A stretch of DNA of 64,000 nt from an uncultured Opitutia bacterium (lineage in GTDB: Bacteria > Verrucomicrobiota > Verrucomicrobiia > Opitutales > Opitutaceae): positions 59,273 through 123,272 of the forward strand of contig CAIRTK010000003.1 of the NCBI GenBank assembly GCA_903881475.1, given 5' to 3'. The position numbers and the translations under genes were made by a program. Shown here piece by piece: positions 17,936-26,872 of the stretch (position 1 is its first letter; the number at the start of each line of letters is the position of its first letter). Under the pieces are notes generated by a model that was given only the letters and a program-made list of their open reading frames with translations, was not told the origin of the DNA and ran no database searches.

Positions 17936-18029
17936 GGAGCCGAAAAGCAGGTAAGCCGCCGGTCGCGAGAAGCAGGGCAGGTCTTTGCCCTGCCTTCGTG
18001 CGGCCAAGGAGCGGGTCGGAGACGCCGCC

Positions 18030-20852
18030 CTACCCCAAGGATTTCAGCAACCGCTCGAGTTCGCCGCGCTTTGCCTGTTGTTCGGCGAGCTGCTTCCGTG
18101 CGCCCTCCAGCACGGCTGGCGGGGCCTTGCGGACGAACGCCTCGTTGGCCAGCCGCGCCTCGGTCGCCGCAATGTGCTTGGCCAGCGCTTCGAGTTCCTT
18201 TTTCATCCGGACCTTCTCGACGCCCGCGTCCACCGTGCTGGCAAGATCGAGGTAGAGCGTGCCGAGCGTCGTCACTGCCGCCGGGGCGCCCTCGACCCGG
18301 TCGCGGCGCACGAGCTCGGCCGCGCCGGTCAGGCGGACCAGCTTGGCCAGGTTGGCCGACAGCACCGCCCATTCATGGTCGCCGGTGATGATGAAAAATT
18401 TCACATCGCGGCGGCTGGCCAGGTTGTGCTCGGCCTTCAGCGCCCGCGCCTGCGAGACGAACGCCTTCAGGCCCTGCACCGTCGCCACCTGCCCGTGATC
18501 CAGCACCAGCCCGTGCATCAGCGAGGCCGACGCCAGTTGCGAGGCATTCTCCAGGTGGGCGTCCTCGATGAACGTGGCGGGCGCGCCGTAGCCGAGCAGC
18601 TGCCAGAGCTCCTCGGTGATGAAGGGGATGAACGGATGCAGCAGCAGCAGGGTCTGCCGCAGCACCAGGTCCTGGATCGCGAGGCAGTTGGCCTTCGTGT
18701 CCGGCGACTGCAGCTTCGATTTCGAAACCTCCACGTACCAGTCGCAGAAATCGTTCCAGAAAAACCCGTAGAGCGCCTGCACCGCCGCGCTGAACTCGAA
18801 CTCCGCAAAGCAGCGATCCACCTCGCGCGTCGTGGCGAACAGCCGGTCGAGGATGGCGTGGTCGTCGGCGTCGAACTTCCCCGCGTCGAGCCGCGCCACG
18901 ATGGCGGCCAGCGAGGAGTTGTCGCCGGCCTCGCCGCTCATCTGGCGGAACCGCGAGGCGTTCCAGAGCTTGTTGCAGAAATTCTTGCCGCCCTCGATGC
19001 GATCCTCCTGAAAGCGGATGTCCTGCCCCTGCGGCGCGATCGAGATGATGCCGAAGCGGAGGCCGTCCGCGCCGTAGGTGTCGATCAGGTCGAGCGGGTC
19101 GGGCGAGTTGCCGAGCGACTTCGACATCTTGCGGCCCTGCTGGTCGCGGATGATGCCGGTGAAATAGACGTTCCGGAAAGGAATCCGCTGTTGGATCTGT
19201 TCGGACGACAGGGTTGAAGATGTCGGCGCCGCGATCCCGGAATCCGCAGTTCGCACTTCGGAGTTCGATTTTGCGTCGGCGGACACCCGATCTGCGATTT
19301 GCGATCTGCGATCTGCGGCTGGCGCGACCAGCTCCAGCCCCGCCATGATCATCCGGGCCACCCAGAAGAAAATGATGTCGGGACCGGTCACCAGCGTCGT
19401 GGTCGGGTAAAAATAATCGAAGCCGGCCTTTTCCATTTCCGCCTTGTCGGGCCAGCCGAGCGTCGCGAAGGGCCAGAGCCACGACGAGGCCCACGTGTCG
19501 AGCACGTCCTCCTCCTGCTCCCAGTTCGACGGATCGGCCGGGCCGGCCACGGAGACGTGCCAGTTCTGCGGGTCGCTGCGGTCGGCGCCCTTGCGGTACC
19601 ACACGGGAATCCGGTGGCCCCACCACAGCTGGCGGCTGATGCACCAGTCCTGGATGTTCTCGAGCCAGTGCAGGTAAACCTTCGCCCAGCGCTCCGGGTA
19701 GAACTTGATGTGGCCATCGCGCACCGCGGCCTTGGCCTCCTCGATCTTCGGGTAGCGCAGCCACCACTGCTCGGTCAGGCGCGGCTCGATCGGCACATCG
19801 GCCCGCTCAGAATAACCGACGTTATTCGCGTAGGGCTCCTCCGCCACGAGGGCGCCCGTGGCTTTCAGCAGCTCGGCGGCCTTCTTCCGGCCGGCAAAAC
19901 GGTCCATCCCCGCCAGCTCGGGGCCGGCGAGATCGTTCAGCGATCCATTCGGATTGAGCACATCGATGACCAGCAGCTTGTGCCGGAGGCCGATCTCGTA
20001 GTCGGTCTTGTCGTGGGCCGGCGTGATTTTCAGGGCACCGGAGCCGAACTCCTTGTCCACGGCGGAATCGGCGATGATCGGCAGCTCGGCCGCCGGTCCG
20101 ATCGGGCGGCGCACTTTCTTCCTAAGGAACGCCGTGTAGCGCGGATCGTCGGGATGCACCGCGATCGCCACGTCGCCCGGGATGGTCTCGGGCCGCGTCG
20201 TCTTAACCTCGATGAACGTCCCCGGCCGGTCCGCCAGCTCGTAGCGGACGCGGTAGATCGTGCCGTTGACCGGCTTCATGATCACTTCCTCGTCCGACAA
20301 CGCCGTGAGCGAGGCCGGGCACCAGTTCACCATCCGCTTGCCGCGGTAGATATAGCCCCGCTGGAACAGCTCCACGAACACGTGCAGCACGCGCTCCGAA
20401 TAGGCCGGGTCCATCGTGAACGCTGTGCGATCCCAGTCGCACGACGCGCCGAGCCGGCGCAACTGTTCCAGGATGATGCCGCCCTTTTCCTGGCGCCACG
20501 CCCAGACCTTCTCGACGAACTTCTCCCGTCCGTAGTCGTGGCGCGTCTGCTTCTGCTTGCGCAGTTCGCGCTCCACCACGGTCTGGGTCGCAATGCCCGC
20601 ATGGTCGGTGCCGGGCAGCCACAGCGCGGACTTGCCCTCCAGCCGGGCCCGGCGGATCAGGATGTCCTGGATCGTGTTGTTCAGCACGTGGCCCATCGTC
20701 AGCACGCCCGTGACGTTCGGCGGCGGGATCACGATGCTGTACGGTTCGCGCCCGGCCTGCACGCGCCCGGAGAAGCACTTCGCCTGGAGCCAGGCGGCAT
20801 ACCATTTCTTCTCAATGTCGCGCGATTCGTAGCTCTTGGTGATCTCGGCCAT
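18030..20852 (-). CDS. valS: Valyl-tRNA synthetase with an in-frame repeat insertion
   Basis: A 940-residue class I aminoacyl-tRNA synthetase that charges tRNA-Val. The start chosen is MAEITKSYESRDIEKKWY. The HIGH-type signature appears as PPNVTGVLTMGHVL, that is TMGH near residue 51, with Thr at the usual first His. KMSKS is intact (GRKMSKSLGNSPDPL, about 575). The editing domain lies between, and a C-terminal coiled coil covers residues 875-940. About 40 extra residues (roughly 509-551, RRSQIADRVSADAKSNSEVR and following) replace the short linker before PFRNVYFTGIIRD and are encoded by repeat sequence. The gene is probably essential, so the insert is presumably tolerated. Confidence 0.95.
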   Translation of the reverse strand: MAEITKSYESRDIEKKWYAAWLQAKCFSGRVQAGREPYSIVIPPPNVTGVLTMGHVLNNTIQDILIRRARLEGKSALWLPGTDHAGIATQTVVERELRKQKQTRHDYGREKFVEKVWAWRQEKGGIILEQLRRLGASCDWDRTAFTMDPAYSERVLHVFVELFQRGYIYRGKRMVNWCPASLTALSDEEVIMKPVNGTIYRVRYELADRPGTFIEVKTTRPETIPGDVAIAVHPDDPRYTAFLRKKVRRPIGPAAELPIIADSAVDKEFGSGALKITPAHDKTDYEIGLRHKLLVIDVLNPNGSLNDLAGPELAGMDRFAGRKKAAELLKATGALVAEEPYANNVGYSERADVPIEPRLTEQWWLRYPKIEEAKAAVRDGHIKFYPERWAKVYLHWLENIQDWCISRQLWWGHRIPVWYRKGADRSDPQNWHVSVAGPADPSNWEQEEDVLDTWASSWLWPFATLGWPDKAEMEKAGFDYFYPTTTLVTGPDIIFFWVARMIMAGLELVAPAADRRSQIADRVSADAKSNSEVRTADSGIAAPTSSTLSSEQIQQRIPFRNVYFTGIIRDQQGRKMSKSLGNSPDPLDLIDTYGADGLRFGIISIAPQGQDIRFQEDRIEGGKNFCNKLWNASRFRQMSGEAGDNSSLAAIVARLDAGKFDADDHAILDRLFATTREVDRCFAEFEFSAAVQALYGFFWNDFCDWYVEVSKSKLQSPDTKANCLAIQDLVLRQTLLLLHPFIPFITEELWQLLGYGAPATFIEDAHLENASQLASASLMHGLVLDHGQVATVQGLKAFVSQARALKAEHNLASRRDVKFFIITGDHEWAVLSANLAKLVRLTGAAELVRRDRVEGAPAAVTTLGTLYLDLASTVDAGVEKVRMKKELEALAKHIAATEARLANEAFVRKAPPAVLEGARKQLAEQQAKRGELERLLKSLG
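19201..19325. repeat. Repeat inserted in frame within valS
   Basis: Words CCGCAGTTCGCACTTCGG and GATCTGCGATTTGCGATCTG, with outer CCGCAG/CTGCGG ends, are the same style as intergenic repeats at 11678-11870 and 26743-26872. They stay open in the valS frame and fall in a linker. Confidence 0.7.
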
Positions 20853-20959
20853 GGGCGATGCTGATTCGGGAACCGCCGAGAAAACCCTCCACCCCCGTGC
20901 GAGGCAAGTGGTTAAATCCCCTCGCGCGCCGCGCGCTTTTCCCTTCACTGAAACCTTTC

Positions 20960-23764
20960 ATGCCCGTCACCACCCTGCCGCCTGAGCCCGTGCCCCTGAG
21001 CTTCGCCGACGACGCGCCCGTCGCCGACCGGCTCGCGGCCTGCAAGGCCTACCTCCAGGCCGGCGACACCGCCCTGCGGCGGCGGCATGAGGCCGGGGCC
21101 TCGGGGCTGGCGATCGTCCAGGCCCGGGCCGCGATGATGGACACGATGCTCACCCGGCTCTTCGATCATGCCATCGCGAGCTACACGCGCGCCGAGGGCA
21201 AGCTGCCCGTGCCGGTGTCGCTCCTCGCCTTGGGCGGCTACGGCCGCCGCGAACTCAGCCCGCTGAGTGACGTCGATGTGATGTTCCTGTTCCCCGCCAA
21301 GACCCGGCCGGCCTTCATCAAGCCGCTGCTCGAGCACCTTTCGCAGGAGATCCTCTACCCGCTCTGGGACAGCGGGCTCAAGGTCGGCCATTCCACGCGC
21401 AACGTCGACGAGGTCTTCGTCGAGGCCCGTCGGGACATCCAGACCCTGACCTCCATGCTGGAGGCTCGGCTCGTCGCCGGTTCGGCCGCCCTGTACGAGG
21501 CGTTTGCCCAGGCCTACCGCACCTTCGCCACGGCCGAGGATCCCAAGGGCTACATCGCCGCCCGGCTCGACGACCAGGCCCGCCGCCGGGAGAAATACGG
21601 CGACACGGTTTTCCTCCAGGAGCCCGACGTGAAAAACGGCGTGGGCAGCCTGCGGGACTACCAGAACGCCGTGTGGATGGCCCGGGTGAAGCTCGGCATC
21701 GCCGACATCGAGGAGCTCGTCACGCAAAACTACCTCCGTGCCGAGGAGCTGCGCGAGTTCAACCGCGCCTACGATTTCCTGCTCCGCGTCCGCAACGAGC
21801 TGCACTTCCTCAGCCGCCGCGCCACCGACCTGCTCGACCTCGACCTCCAGCCGCGGGTTGCCCAGAACCTCGGCTATGCAGAGGTCGACCTGCTGCCGCG
21901 CGTCGAGCACTTCATGCAGGACTACTACCGGGCGGCGCAGTCCATCTTCCGCATCTCCAAGCTCGTGGAAAGCCGGCTCGCCCTCACCATCGGCCGCGAC
22001 GCGCAGGGCAGCCCGATCTCGCTGCGCGAGAGCCTCCTCGCCGCCCGCTTCCGGCACAGCCGGCGGCTCGACGGCTTCGTCCTCCGCGGCCGGGAACTCG
22101 CCGCCCAGCAGCCGACGGTCTTCAACGATGACCCTGCCCGGCTCATCCGCGTCTTCCGCCACTGCCAGCAGCTCGGGTGCCAGCCCGACTTCCACCTCGC
22201 CACCCTCATCCGCCAGTCCGCACCCGGGCTGATGACCCCCGCCGTCCGACGCTCGCCCGACGCCATCGCCAGTTTCCGCGCCATCCTGTCCGAGGCCGGC
22301 GCCGTTTACCCCACGCTCTCGCTGATGCATGAGCTGGGGGTCCTCGGGCTGTTCATCCCGGAATTCGACGCCCTGACCTGCCTGGTCCAGCATGAGTATT
22401 ACCATCGCTACACGGCGGATGTGCACACGCTGAACGCCATCCGGCAGCTCGACCTGATCTTCACCAACGCCGAGCCGATCACCCTCAAGTACCGCGAGGC
22501 CCTCCACGAGATCACCGACCCCGCCCTGCTCTACCTTACGCTGCTCCTGCACGACACCGGCAAGTCCCAGGGTATCCAGGGCCATGCCGAGAGCGGGGTC
22601 CGTCTCGCCGGGCCGATCATGGAGCGACTGGGGGTATCCCCCGAGGGCCGCGAACTCGTTTCATTTGTGATCAAAAATCATCTCGCGATGGCACGATTCT
22701 GGCAGAAGCGGGATGTAGATGATCCCCAGACTGCCGCTGCATTTGCCGAACTCGTCGGAAACGCCGAGCAACTCCGCAACCTTTACGTCCATACCTTCTG
22801 CGACGCCCGGGGGACCGCGGTCAGCCTCTGGAACAGTTACAAGGACACCCTCCATACCAGCCTTTATCGCGCCACGCTTGAACGCTTGAGTCTTGGCGAG
22901 GGCATCCTCGCCAGTTACGAAAAGAAGAAGCAAATGACCCAACAGGACCTTATCGCCCGCAAGATCCCCGGCATCAGCTCCGATGAAATCGCGGCCCATT
23001 TCAGCCTGCTCCCGGAGCGTTACTTCATCCAGACCGACGCGGAGGAGATCACCCTGCACATCCAGATGGTGAACCGGCTGCTGAAGTCCATCGCCAACGC
23101 CGACACCATCGGCTCCCTGAAGCCGGTCATCGAGTGGAAGGACGACCTCAACCGCTCCCTCACCGTCGTCAATGTCGTCACCTGGGACCGTGCCGGCCTC
23201 TTCTACAAGCTCGCGGGCGCCTTCAGCGTCGCCGGCCTTTCTATCCTCGGCTCCAAGGTCATCTCCCGCTCCGACCATATCGCCATCGACACCTTCTACG
23301 TCGTCGAACCCGACCGCGGCGTCGTCCAGAGCGCGACGGCCCAGGAGACCTTCGCCCGCAACATCGAGGCCGCCCTGATCGCCAACAAGGACCTGTATCC
23401 CGACATCGTCGCCCAAGCGAGGCGCGTCGCCGCGTCCCGCCCCTTCGCCGCCACCGGCGAAGGCCTGCACACCTCGTTTCCGCCCACCGTCGAGGTTTAC
23501 CACGAGCTCTCGATGGCCCGCACCATCGTCGAGATCCAGGCGCGCGACCAGATCGGCCTGCTCTACCGGCTGGCCAAAACCATCTCCGACCATGGTTTCG
23601 ACATCACCTTCGCCCGCATCGGCACCGAGCGCGGGGTCGCCATCGACACCTTTTACATCGAGAGCTCCGAGCCCACCCGGGCCATCGACGAAACCCGCCT
23701 GCTGACCCTGCGCGACACCCTGGCCGAAATCATCAAGCCCGCTCCGCTCGCCGCTGCGAAGTGA
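20960..23764 (+). CDS. glnD: [Protein-PII] uridylyltransferase / uridylyl-removing enzyme
   Basis: A 934-residue sensor of glutamine that uridylylates and deuridylylates PII proteins and so controls glutamine synthetase. The nucleotidyltransferase motif GGYGRRELSPLSDVD lies near residue 92, a GlnD PII-uridylyltransferase linker follows, then an HD hydrolase domain with HDTGKS near residue 530. Two C-terminal ACT domains (about 734-810 and 849-925) sense glutamine. I start at MPVTTLPPEP; the frame upstream is open but runs into the valS promoter region. It is divergent from valS. No glnB or glnA lies in the window. Confidence 0.94.
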   Translation: MPVTTLPPEPVPLSFADDAPVADRLAACKAYLQAGDTALRRRHEAGASGLAIVQARAAMMDTMLTRLFDHAIASYTRAEGKLPVPVSLLALGGYGRRELSPLSDVDVMFLFPAKTRPAFIKPLLEHLSQEILYPLWDSGLKVGHSTRNVDEVFVEARRDIQTLTSMLEARLVAGSAALYEAFAQAYRTFATAEDPKGYIAARLDDQARRREKYGDTVFLQEPDVKNGVGSLRDYQNAVWMARVKLGIADIEELVTQNYLRAEELREFNRAYDFLLRVRNELHFLSRRATDLLDLDLQPRVAQNLGYAEVDLLPRVEHFMQDYYRAAQSIFRISKLVESRLALTIGRDAQGSPISLRESLLAARFRHSRRLDGFVLRGRELAAQQPTVFNDDPARLIRVFRHCQQLGCQPDFHLATLIRQSAPGLMTPAVRRSPDAIASFRAILSEAGAVYPTLSLMHELGVLGLFIPEFDALTCLVQHEYYHRYTADVHTLNAIRQLDLIFTNAEPITLKYREALHEITDPALLYLTLLLHDTGKSQGIQGHAESGVRLAGPIMERLGVSPEGRELVSFVIKNHLAMARFWQKRDVDDPQTAAAFAELVGNAEQLRNLYVHTFCDARGTAVSLWNSYKDTLHTSLYRATLERLSLGEGILASYEKKKQMTQQDLIARKIPGISSDEIAAHFSLLPERYFIQTDAEEITLHIQMVNRLLKSIANADTIGSLKPVIEWKDDLNRSLTVVNVVTWDRAGLFYKLAGAFSVAGLSILGSKVISRSDHIAIDTFYVVEPDRGVVQSATAQETFARNIEAALIANKDLYPDIVAQARRVAASRPFAATGEGLHTSFPPTVEVYHELSMARTIVEIQARDQIGLLYRLAKTISDHGFDITFARIGTERGVAIDTFYIESSEPTRAIDETRLLTLRDTLAEIIKPAPLAAAK

Positions 23765-23802
23765 ACGGGGCCGGGATTTGGCCCTGCAATCCGCCAAGGC
23801 AT

Positions 23803-23868
23803 TTTACCGCTAAACTCCGCTCATGAACGCTAATCCGGATTAGCGGGGATAAGCGGAAATTAGCGGTG
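23803..23868. repeat. CCGCTAA-type palindrome at the start of the kinase gene
   Basis: ACCGCTAAACTCCGCTCATG is inverted around the centre TCCGGA (23833-23838) to AAGCGGAAATTAGCGGT. Words of the CCGCTAAT type are repeated within each arm. The right end overlaps the GTG used as the histidine kinase start. Confidence 0.75.
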
Positions 23869-25677
23869 GTCTTCCCGGTTGAGGAGAAATTCTGGCAATC
23901 GCCGCGGGCTCCAGCAAACCTGCCCGCCGTGGAATCCAGTCCTGCCTCCCTTTCCGACTATCCGGTTTCCGGTCTCCGCCATCCGCAATCGGAGGATTCC
24001 CGGGCGCTGCCCGCCCTCTATCGCCTGACCTCGCTGGCCGGCCGGGCCGATGATCCCAGCGCCGCGCTGAAGGAAATCCTGGATGAATTTGTCGCCACGT
24101 TCAACGCGGACGCCGGCTCCATCGCCCTCGTCAATCCCGGCACCGGCCGCCTGGAGGTGGAGGTGCAGTTCGGCCTGCCGAGCGGCGCCGAGGACTTCGG
24201 CCTCAAGCTCGGCCACGGGGTGACCGGCTGGTGCGTCCTCAACGCCCGCTCCCTGCTCGTCCCCGATGTCTCCACCGAGGCCCGCTACATCGCCGTCCGC
24301 CCGGCCGCCCGCTGCGAAATGGCCGCGCCCATGCGCGACGGCGAGCAGATCATCGGGGTGATCGACCTGGAGGGCGACCGTGCGGGCCACTTCACGCCGG
24401 CCGACCTGGCGCTGCTGGAGCGGCTCACCCAGGAGGCCACGCTCATCGTCCAGCAGCTCTGGCGCATGCGCGCCCTGCAGACGAAGGCCCGTCAGCTCGA
24501 GACCCTGCTCACCACCGGACAGGCGCTCGTGGCCAAGCTCGAGTCCCAGGAGCTGCTCGACACCCTGACCCGCGACACCCGGCGCATGCTCCAGGGCAGC
24601 GCCTGCGCGCTGTACCTGCACGATGCCGCTCGCGGTACCGTGCGATTCGGCGCCCTCGACGCCCCCGGAGCCCCGGTCATGCCCGAGGGGGAGCAGCCCG
24701 ACCACGCCTGCTTGGCAGCCGCCGCCCTGCACACGAAGAAACAGGTCGAGTTCGCGGACGTGCGCTCCGCCGACTTCCACAGTATCGCCGACCTGCCCGA
24801 CGACCCCACCCTTCACGCCGCCCTGCTGACCCCGCTGCTGTTCGAACAGGAGGTCCTGGGCGTTCTGGCCGTGTTCACCGATCGGCCCCACCGCTTCGAC
24901 AACGATGAGAAACGCGTCTGCGCCACCCTCGCCAGCCTCGGCGCCGTGGCGCTCCAGAACGCCCGGCTCTACACCCGCGTCTTCCAGAGCGAGGAAACCC
25001 TCCGCAAGCAGGAGCAGCTCACCACGCTCGGCCTGCTCGCGGCCGAGATCGCCCACGAAATCCGCAATCCGCTCACCGTGCTGAAGCTCCTCCACGGCGG
25101 CCTCGGCCTGGACTTCGCAGTCAGCGACCCGCGCCGGACCGACGTCCGGGTCATCGGGGAAAAGCTCGACCAGCTCGAGTCCATCGTCACTCGCGTGCTC
25201 AACTTCGCCAAGGCGCCCTCCAGCCTGCACTCACGCTGGGCGCTCGCCGACATCATTGCCGATACCCTCGTGCTCGTCCGCCCCAAGCTGGCCCAGGCCA
25301 AGGTCCACCTGCTTTATGAACCGCCCGGCGACGCCTTTGTCGTCGAGGCCAACAAGGGCCAGCTGCAGCAGGTGCTGCTCAACCTTCTGCTCAACGCCAC
25401 GCAGGCCATGCCCGACGGCGGGGCCATCGCCCTGTCCTTCGGCCCCGCCGCCGACGGTTTCGTCACGCTGGATCTCGCCGATACCGGCACCGGCATCCCG
25501 GAGGCCGTGCGCGACCGCATTTTCGACTCCTTCTTCTCGGGCCGGCCCGACGGCACCGGCCTCGGGCTCGCGATCGCCAAGCGCATCCTGCAGGCCCACC
25601 ATGGCGACATCGCCCTCATCTCCACCGGGCCGGGTGGCACCACCATGCGGATCAGCCTGCCGCTCGTGAAAGGCTGA
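23866..25677 (+). CDS. Sensor histidine kinase with two GAF domains
   Basis: About 603 residues from a GTG start, with no transmembrane segment, so cytoplasmic. GAF1 (about 45-195, including LKLGHGVTGWCVLNARSLLV) and GAF2 (about 205-350) precede a HisKA domain with the phospho-accepting His in AAEIAHEIRNPLTV (about 394). A HATPase domain follows with N box NLLLNATQAMP, G1 DLADTGTGIP and G2 GTGLGLAIAKRIL. The first 45 residues include a stretch encoded by repeat-like words (SDYPVSGLRHPQSE), and the GTG lies in a palindrome, so the true start may be a later GTG near 23930. No response regulator is adjacent. Confidence 0.9.
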   Translation: MVFPVEEKFWQSPRAPANLPAVESSPASLSDYPVSGLRHPQSEDSRALPALYRLTSLAGRADDPSAALKEILDEFVATFNADAGSIALVNPGTGRLEVEVQFGLPSGAEDFGLKLGHGVTGWCVLNARSLLVPDVSTEARYIAVRPAARCEMAAPMRDGEQIIGVIDLEGDRAGHFTPADLALLERLTQEATLIVQQLWRMRALQTKARQLETLLTTGQALVAKLESQELLDTLTRDTRRMLQGSACALYLHDAARGTVRFGALDAPGAPVMPEGEQPDHACLAAAALHTKKQVEFADVRSADFHSIADLPDDPTLHAALLTPLLFEQEVLGVLAVFTDRPHRFDNDEKRVCATLASLGAVALQNARLYTRVFQSEETLRKQEQLTTLGLLAAEIAHEIRNPLTVLKLLHGGLGLDFAVSDPRRTDVRVIGEKLDQLESIVTRVLNFAKAPSSLHSRWALADIIADTLVLVRPKLAQAKVHLLYEPPGDAFVVEANKGQLQQVLLNLLLNATQAMPDGGAIALSFGPAADGFVTLDLADTGTGIPEAVRDRIFDSFFSGRPDGTGLGLAIAKRILQAHHGDIALISTGPGGTTMRISLPLVKG

Positions 25678-25693
25678 CCCTTTTCCCGCCCTC

Positions 25694-25918
25694 ATGCCTG
25701 AACAACCCCTCCCGTCCACGGATCCCCATGCCGGCGAACTCGCCCGGCAAAAAATGGCCCTGACCGTCGCCTTGGTCGCCATCGGCCTCAGCGCCGTGCT
25801 CGTGCTGGTGGGACTCCGGCGCTACCCCCTGCCCCTGCGGCTTTTCCTGGTCGCCGGCGACCTGATCGTCATGGCCGCGCTCTGGCTCGTCTCGCGCCAG
25901 AAGTTCTCCGGGAAATAA
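25694..25918 (+). CDS. Small two-helix membrane protein
   Basis: A 74-residue protein with two hydrophobic segments (ALTVALVAIGLSAVLVLVGL and LRLFLVAGDLIVMAALWLV) joined by a short RRYPLP turn. It starts 16 bases after the kinase stop and is probably co-transcribed. No family is recognised; a kinase accessory role is possible but not shown. Confidence 0.7.
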   Translation: MPEQPLPSTDPHAGELARQKMALTVALVAIGLSAVLVLVGLRRYPLPLRLFLVAGDLIVMAALWLVSRQKFSGK

Positions 25919-25932
25919 GGCCGGGCGGGAAG

Positions 25933-26012
25933 GTCGGGCGCGTTATCCCTCACGCGCCGGTTCGAGCCCGTCGGAATCAAAACCCGGCGGATTAAGGATA
26001 ATCCGAGCTACC
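25933..26012. repeat. GTAGGGCG-type composite palindrome
   Basis: GGGCGCGTTATCCCTCACGC and GGCGGATTAAGGATAATCCG are each self-complementary hairpins, flanked by GTCGGGCG and GAGCTACC. The same two hairpins in swapped order form the block at 54252-54369. Confidence 0.75.
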
Positions 26013-26068
26013 TCCAGGCCGGATCCGATCATCCGCGACCATTCGTGCGATTCGCGGGGAATTATTCC

Positions 26069-26686
26069 TCACTCGTCCAGCTCGACGTTCCAGTAGGCCA
26101 GGTCGAGGAAATCCTTCCACATCTCGCGATGCTGGTTGCCAAGCACCAGGGAGATGACCGGGCGCCACTTCGGGCGGACCGGCTTCCGGATCAGGCGCAT
26201 GTGCGCCTCGTGCGGCAGGCGGTTGGCCTTCCTGGAATTGCACTTGATGCATGAGCAGACGATGTTCTCCCACGTCGTCTTCCCGCCGTAATCGCGCGGG
26301 ATGACATGGTCGAGGTTGAGCTGCTCGCGGGGCAGGACCTTCGCGCAGTACTGGCAGGAGTTCTTGTCCCGCTCGAAGACGTTGTTGCGCGTCAGCTTCA
26401 GCTCCTTGCACGGGAGCTTGTCGAAAAACGAGAGCAGGATCACGCGCGGCAGCCGGATCGTGCGGCTCGGGGTATGCACCGTCTCCAGCGCCTCGATCGG
26501 CGGGTTGCTCGTCGAGAAGTCGATCCAGTCCAGCATCGTGAACGTCCGGAAATCCTCATCGTGATGATGGACCACGTGCGCATGGCCCCGCGCCAGCAGC
26601 GCAAACGCGCGGCGCGCACCAATGACGTTCACCGCCTGCCACAGGCGGTTCAAAACCAGCACCGGTTGATCGAGCGCGGCCTCCAT
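26069..26686 (-). CDS. HNH endonuclease family protein
   Basis: A 205-residue protein starting MEAALDQPVLVLNRLWQAVN. The HNH core has CQYCAKVLPREQLNLDHVIP (first Cys pair and the catalytic His in LDHV) and then GGKTTWENIVCSCIKCNSRK (Asn and second Cys pair). The C-terminus has the RPKW..V family pattern. This chromosomal family is widespread in Planctomycetes, Verrucomicrobia and Cyanobacteria and is not tied to a recognisable mobile element here. Its biological role is unknown. Confidence 0.85.
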   Translation of the reverse strand: MEAALDQPVLVLNRLWQAVNVIGARRAFALLARGHAHVVHHHDEDFRTFTMLDWIDFSTSNPPIEALETVHTPSRTIRLPRVILLSFFDKLPCKELKLTRNNVFERDKNSCQYCAKVLPREQLNLDHVIPRDYGGKTTWENIVCSCIKCNSRKANRLPHEAHMRLIRKPVRPKWRPVISLVLGNQHREMWKDFLDLAYWNVELDE

Positions 26687-26742
26687 ACGGGGCCAACGGG
26701 ATAGCGGCGCGCCCGCCGGACTGTCAAGCGGCTGCACCGTCA

Positions 26743-26872
26743 ATTGCGGATTTCGGATTGCGAATTGCGGATCGGTAAACTTGGCCCGTTTTCAAAGTCA
26801 GGCCCCATCGAACGATCTACCCCTCAATTTCTTCCCGCTGAAATCCTGATCCGATATCCGCCATCCGAAATC
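26743..26872. repeat. Inverted repeat of ATTGCGGATTTCGGATTGCG type
   Basis: The left arm CAATTGCGGATTTCGGATTG and right arm GATCCGATATCCGCCATCCG are loosely inverted. The right end supplies the TGA stop codon of the RNA helicase gene (26871-26873), so the element marks the gene's 3' end. Confidence 0.55.

Noticed and set aside
25940..25990. tRNA-like GGTTCGAGCCC sequence
   Set aside because: No cloverleaf arms or acceptor stem can be drawn; it is part of a palindromic repeat.
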